DNA from: Desulfobacteraceae bacterium UBA5623
Lineage (GTDB): Bacteria; Desulfobacterota; DSM-4660; Desulfatiglandales; Desulfatiglandaceae
NCBI GenBank assembly: GCA_002424495.1
Contig: DIKH01000007.1
Span: 1 to 11,802, forward strand
Reading direction: 5' to 3'
Length of the DNA: 11,802 nucleotides
Of the stretch, positions 11,417 to 11,802 are shown in pieces. The position numbers and the translations under genes are program-made. The first letter of the stretch is position 1; each line of letters opens with the position of its first letter. Under the pieces are notes generated by a model. That model had not been told where the DNA came from. It worked only from the letters and a program-made list of their open reading frames with translations, and searched no databases.

Positions 11417-11439
11417 GCGTCTTTGCGCCTTGGCGTGAG
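11417..11439 (-). repeat. GGCGCAAAGACGC repeat, minus orientation, copy 5
   Basis: Identical to 9064-9086 and followed by the same ATATTTTCTTCCGGTC leader before a methyltransferase fragment. Confidence 0.85.
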
Positions 11440-11465
11440 ATATTTTCTTCCGGTCTAAAAAATAC

Positions 11466-11802
11466 ATGAACAACGACAAGAAAATTGAATACCAGCGCTA
11501 TGACGCACGTGCCCAATCTATATTGACGGCGGGGACCTCCGCAGTAGAAACAGCCACGGCTTTTGGTTCTTTGGCGGTTCCACCCGTTTACCGGGCGCCC
11601 TACATATATTACGAGCAGTGCATCCGCAGATTTATCTTTCAAAATCATGATGTGCTTGAACTTGGCGCTGGTACAGGCCTGCATACCTACGCGCTGGCGC
11701 AAACATGTGCGCGGGTGGCGGCAAGCGATATCTCCAGCCACTCTCTAAAAGTGCTTTCGAAACGGATCGGGGGAGGACAGAGGTCAGAGGACAGAGGACA
11801 GA
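11466..11802 (+). pseudogene. N-terminal fragment of a SAM-dependent methyltransferase, copy 2
   Basis: From ATG 11466 the frame is homologous to 9113-9433: about 20 differences in the first 104 residues, including the same VLELGAGTGLHTYAL motif I and the same SDIS acidic loop. Homology again ends at VLSKRIGGG. The sequence then passes into a heptamer repeat reading RSEDRGQ and leaves the window still open. It lacks the second half of the methyltransferase within the window. Upstream it shares the repeat and leader found before copy 1. Confidence 0.75.
11774..11802 (+). repeat. Heptamer tandem repeat AGGACAG at the window edge
   Basis: Four units begin at 11774, 11781 (with T for A), 11788 and 11795, and the array probably continues beyond the window. 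It begins exactly where methyltransferase homology ends. Confidence 0.8.

Overview
The window is bacterial. No rRNA, tRNA or strongly diagnostic gene fixes the taxon. The mix of REP-associated (Y1/HUH) transposases, GxxExxY genes, many toxin-antitoxin (TA) modules and dispersed GGCGCAAAGACGCAAAG repeats resembles accessory regions of Desulfobacterota (deltaproteobacterial) anaerobes and similar sediment bacteria. That placement is an inference. The region reads as a surface-polysaccharide locus broken up by TA cassettes, transposase remnants and small repeats.

Layout: (1) 1-281 is the C-terminus of an undecaprenyl-phosphate sugar transferase. (2) 552-1171 is a MNT/HEPN pair whose HEPN toxin loses its C-terminus, followed by a REP-like palindrome. 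(3) 1558-1988 is a UPF0175 antitoxin with a truncated DUF3368 PIN toxin. (4) 2028-2542 is a caspase-family gene that has lost its middle, including the catalytic cysteine. (5) 2596-2763 (minus strand) is a small membrane protein too short for ordinary ORF cut-offs. (6) 2910-4014 is an intact REP-associated transposase between 30-bp near-perfect inverted repeats, followed by a second transposase remnant. (7) 4256-4581 is a DUF1902 antitoxin with a 28-residue stump of HicA. (8) 4757-5861 is a glycosyltransferase interrupted by a frameshift at an A7 tract, followed by a truncated GxxExxY gene. (9) 6032-6330 holds a MITE-like inverted-repeat element and a five-copy tandem repeat. (10) 6390-8204 carries an intact AAA ATPase/DUF4143 gene and an intact VapBC pair. 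(11) 8243-9433 has a transposase remnant, a duplicated glycosyltransferase 3' end, an intact GxxExxY gene bracketed by 26-bp inverted repeats, and a truncated methyltransferase. (12) 9439-9899 is a Phd/YefM antitoxin with a truncated RelE/ParE toxin. (13) 9900-11197 is an intact AbiEi/AbiEii type IV system with promoter and operator. (14) 11212-11802 repeats the GxxExxY-tail / repeat / methyltransferase-head arrangement and runs off the window.

Two patterns connect the parts. First, four TA modules keep a full-length antitoxin while the toxin is cut shortly after its start (HEPN, DUF3368, HicA, RelE), so only VapBC and AbiE look like complete TA systems. Second, a block of glycosyltransferase 3' end, inverted repeat, GxxExxY, inverted repeat and methyltransferase 5' end recurs in variously truncated forms. 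In the complete copy the inverted repeats abut the GxxExxY start and stop codons. This looks like a minimal single-gene mobile unit of about 440 bp and is the best candidate here for an undescribed system.
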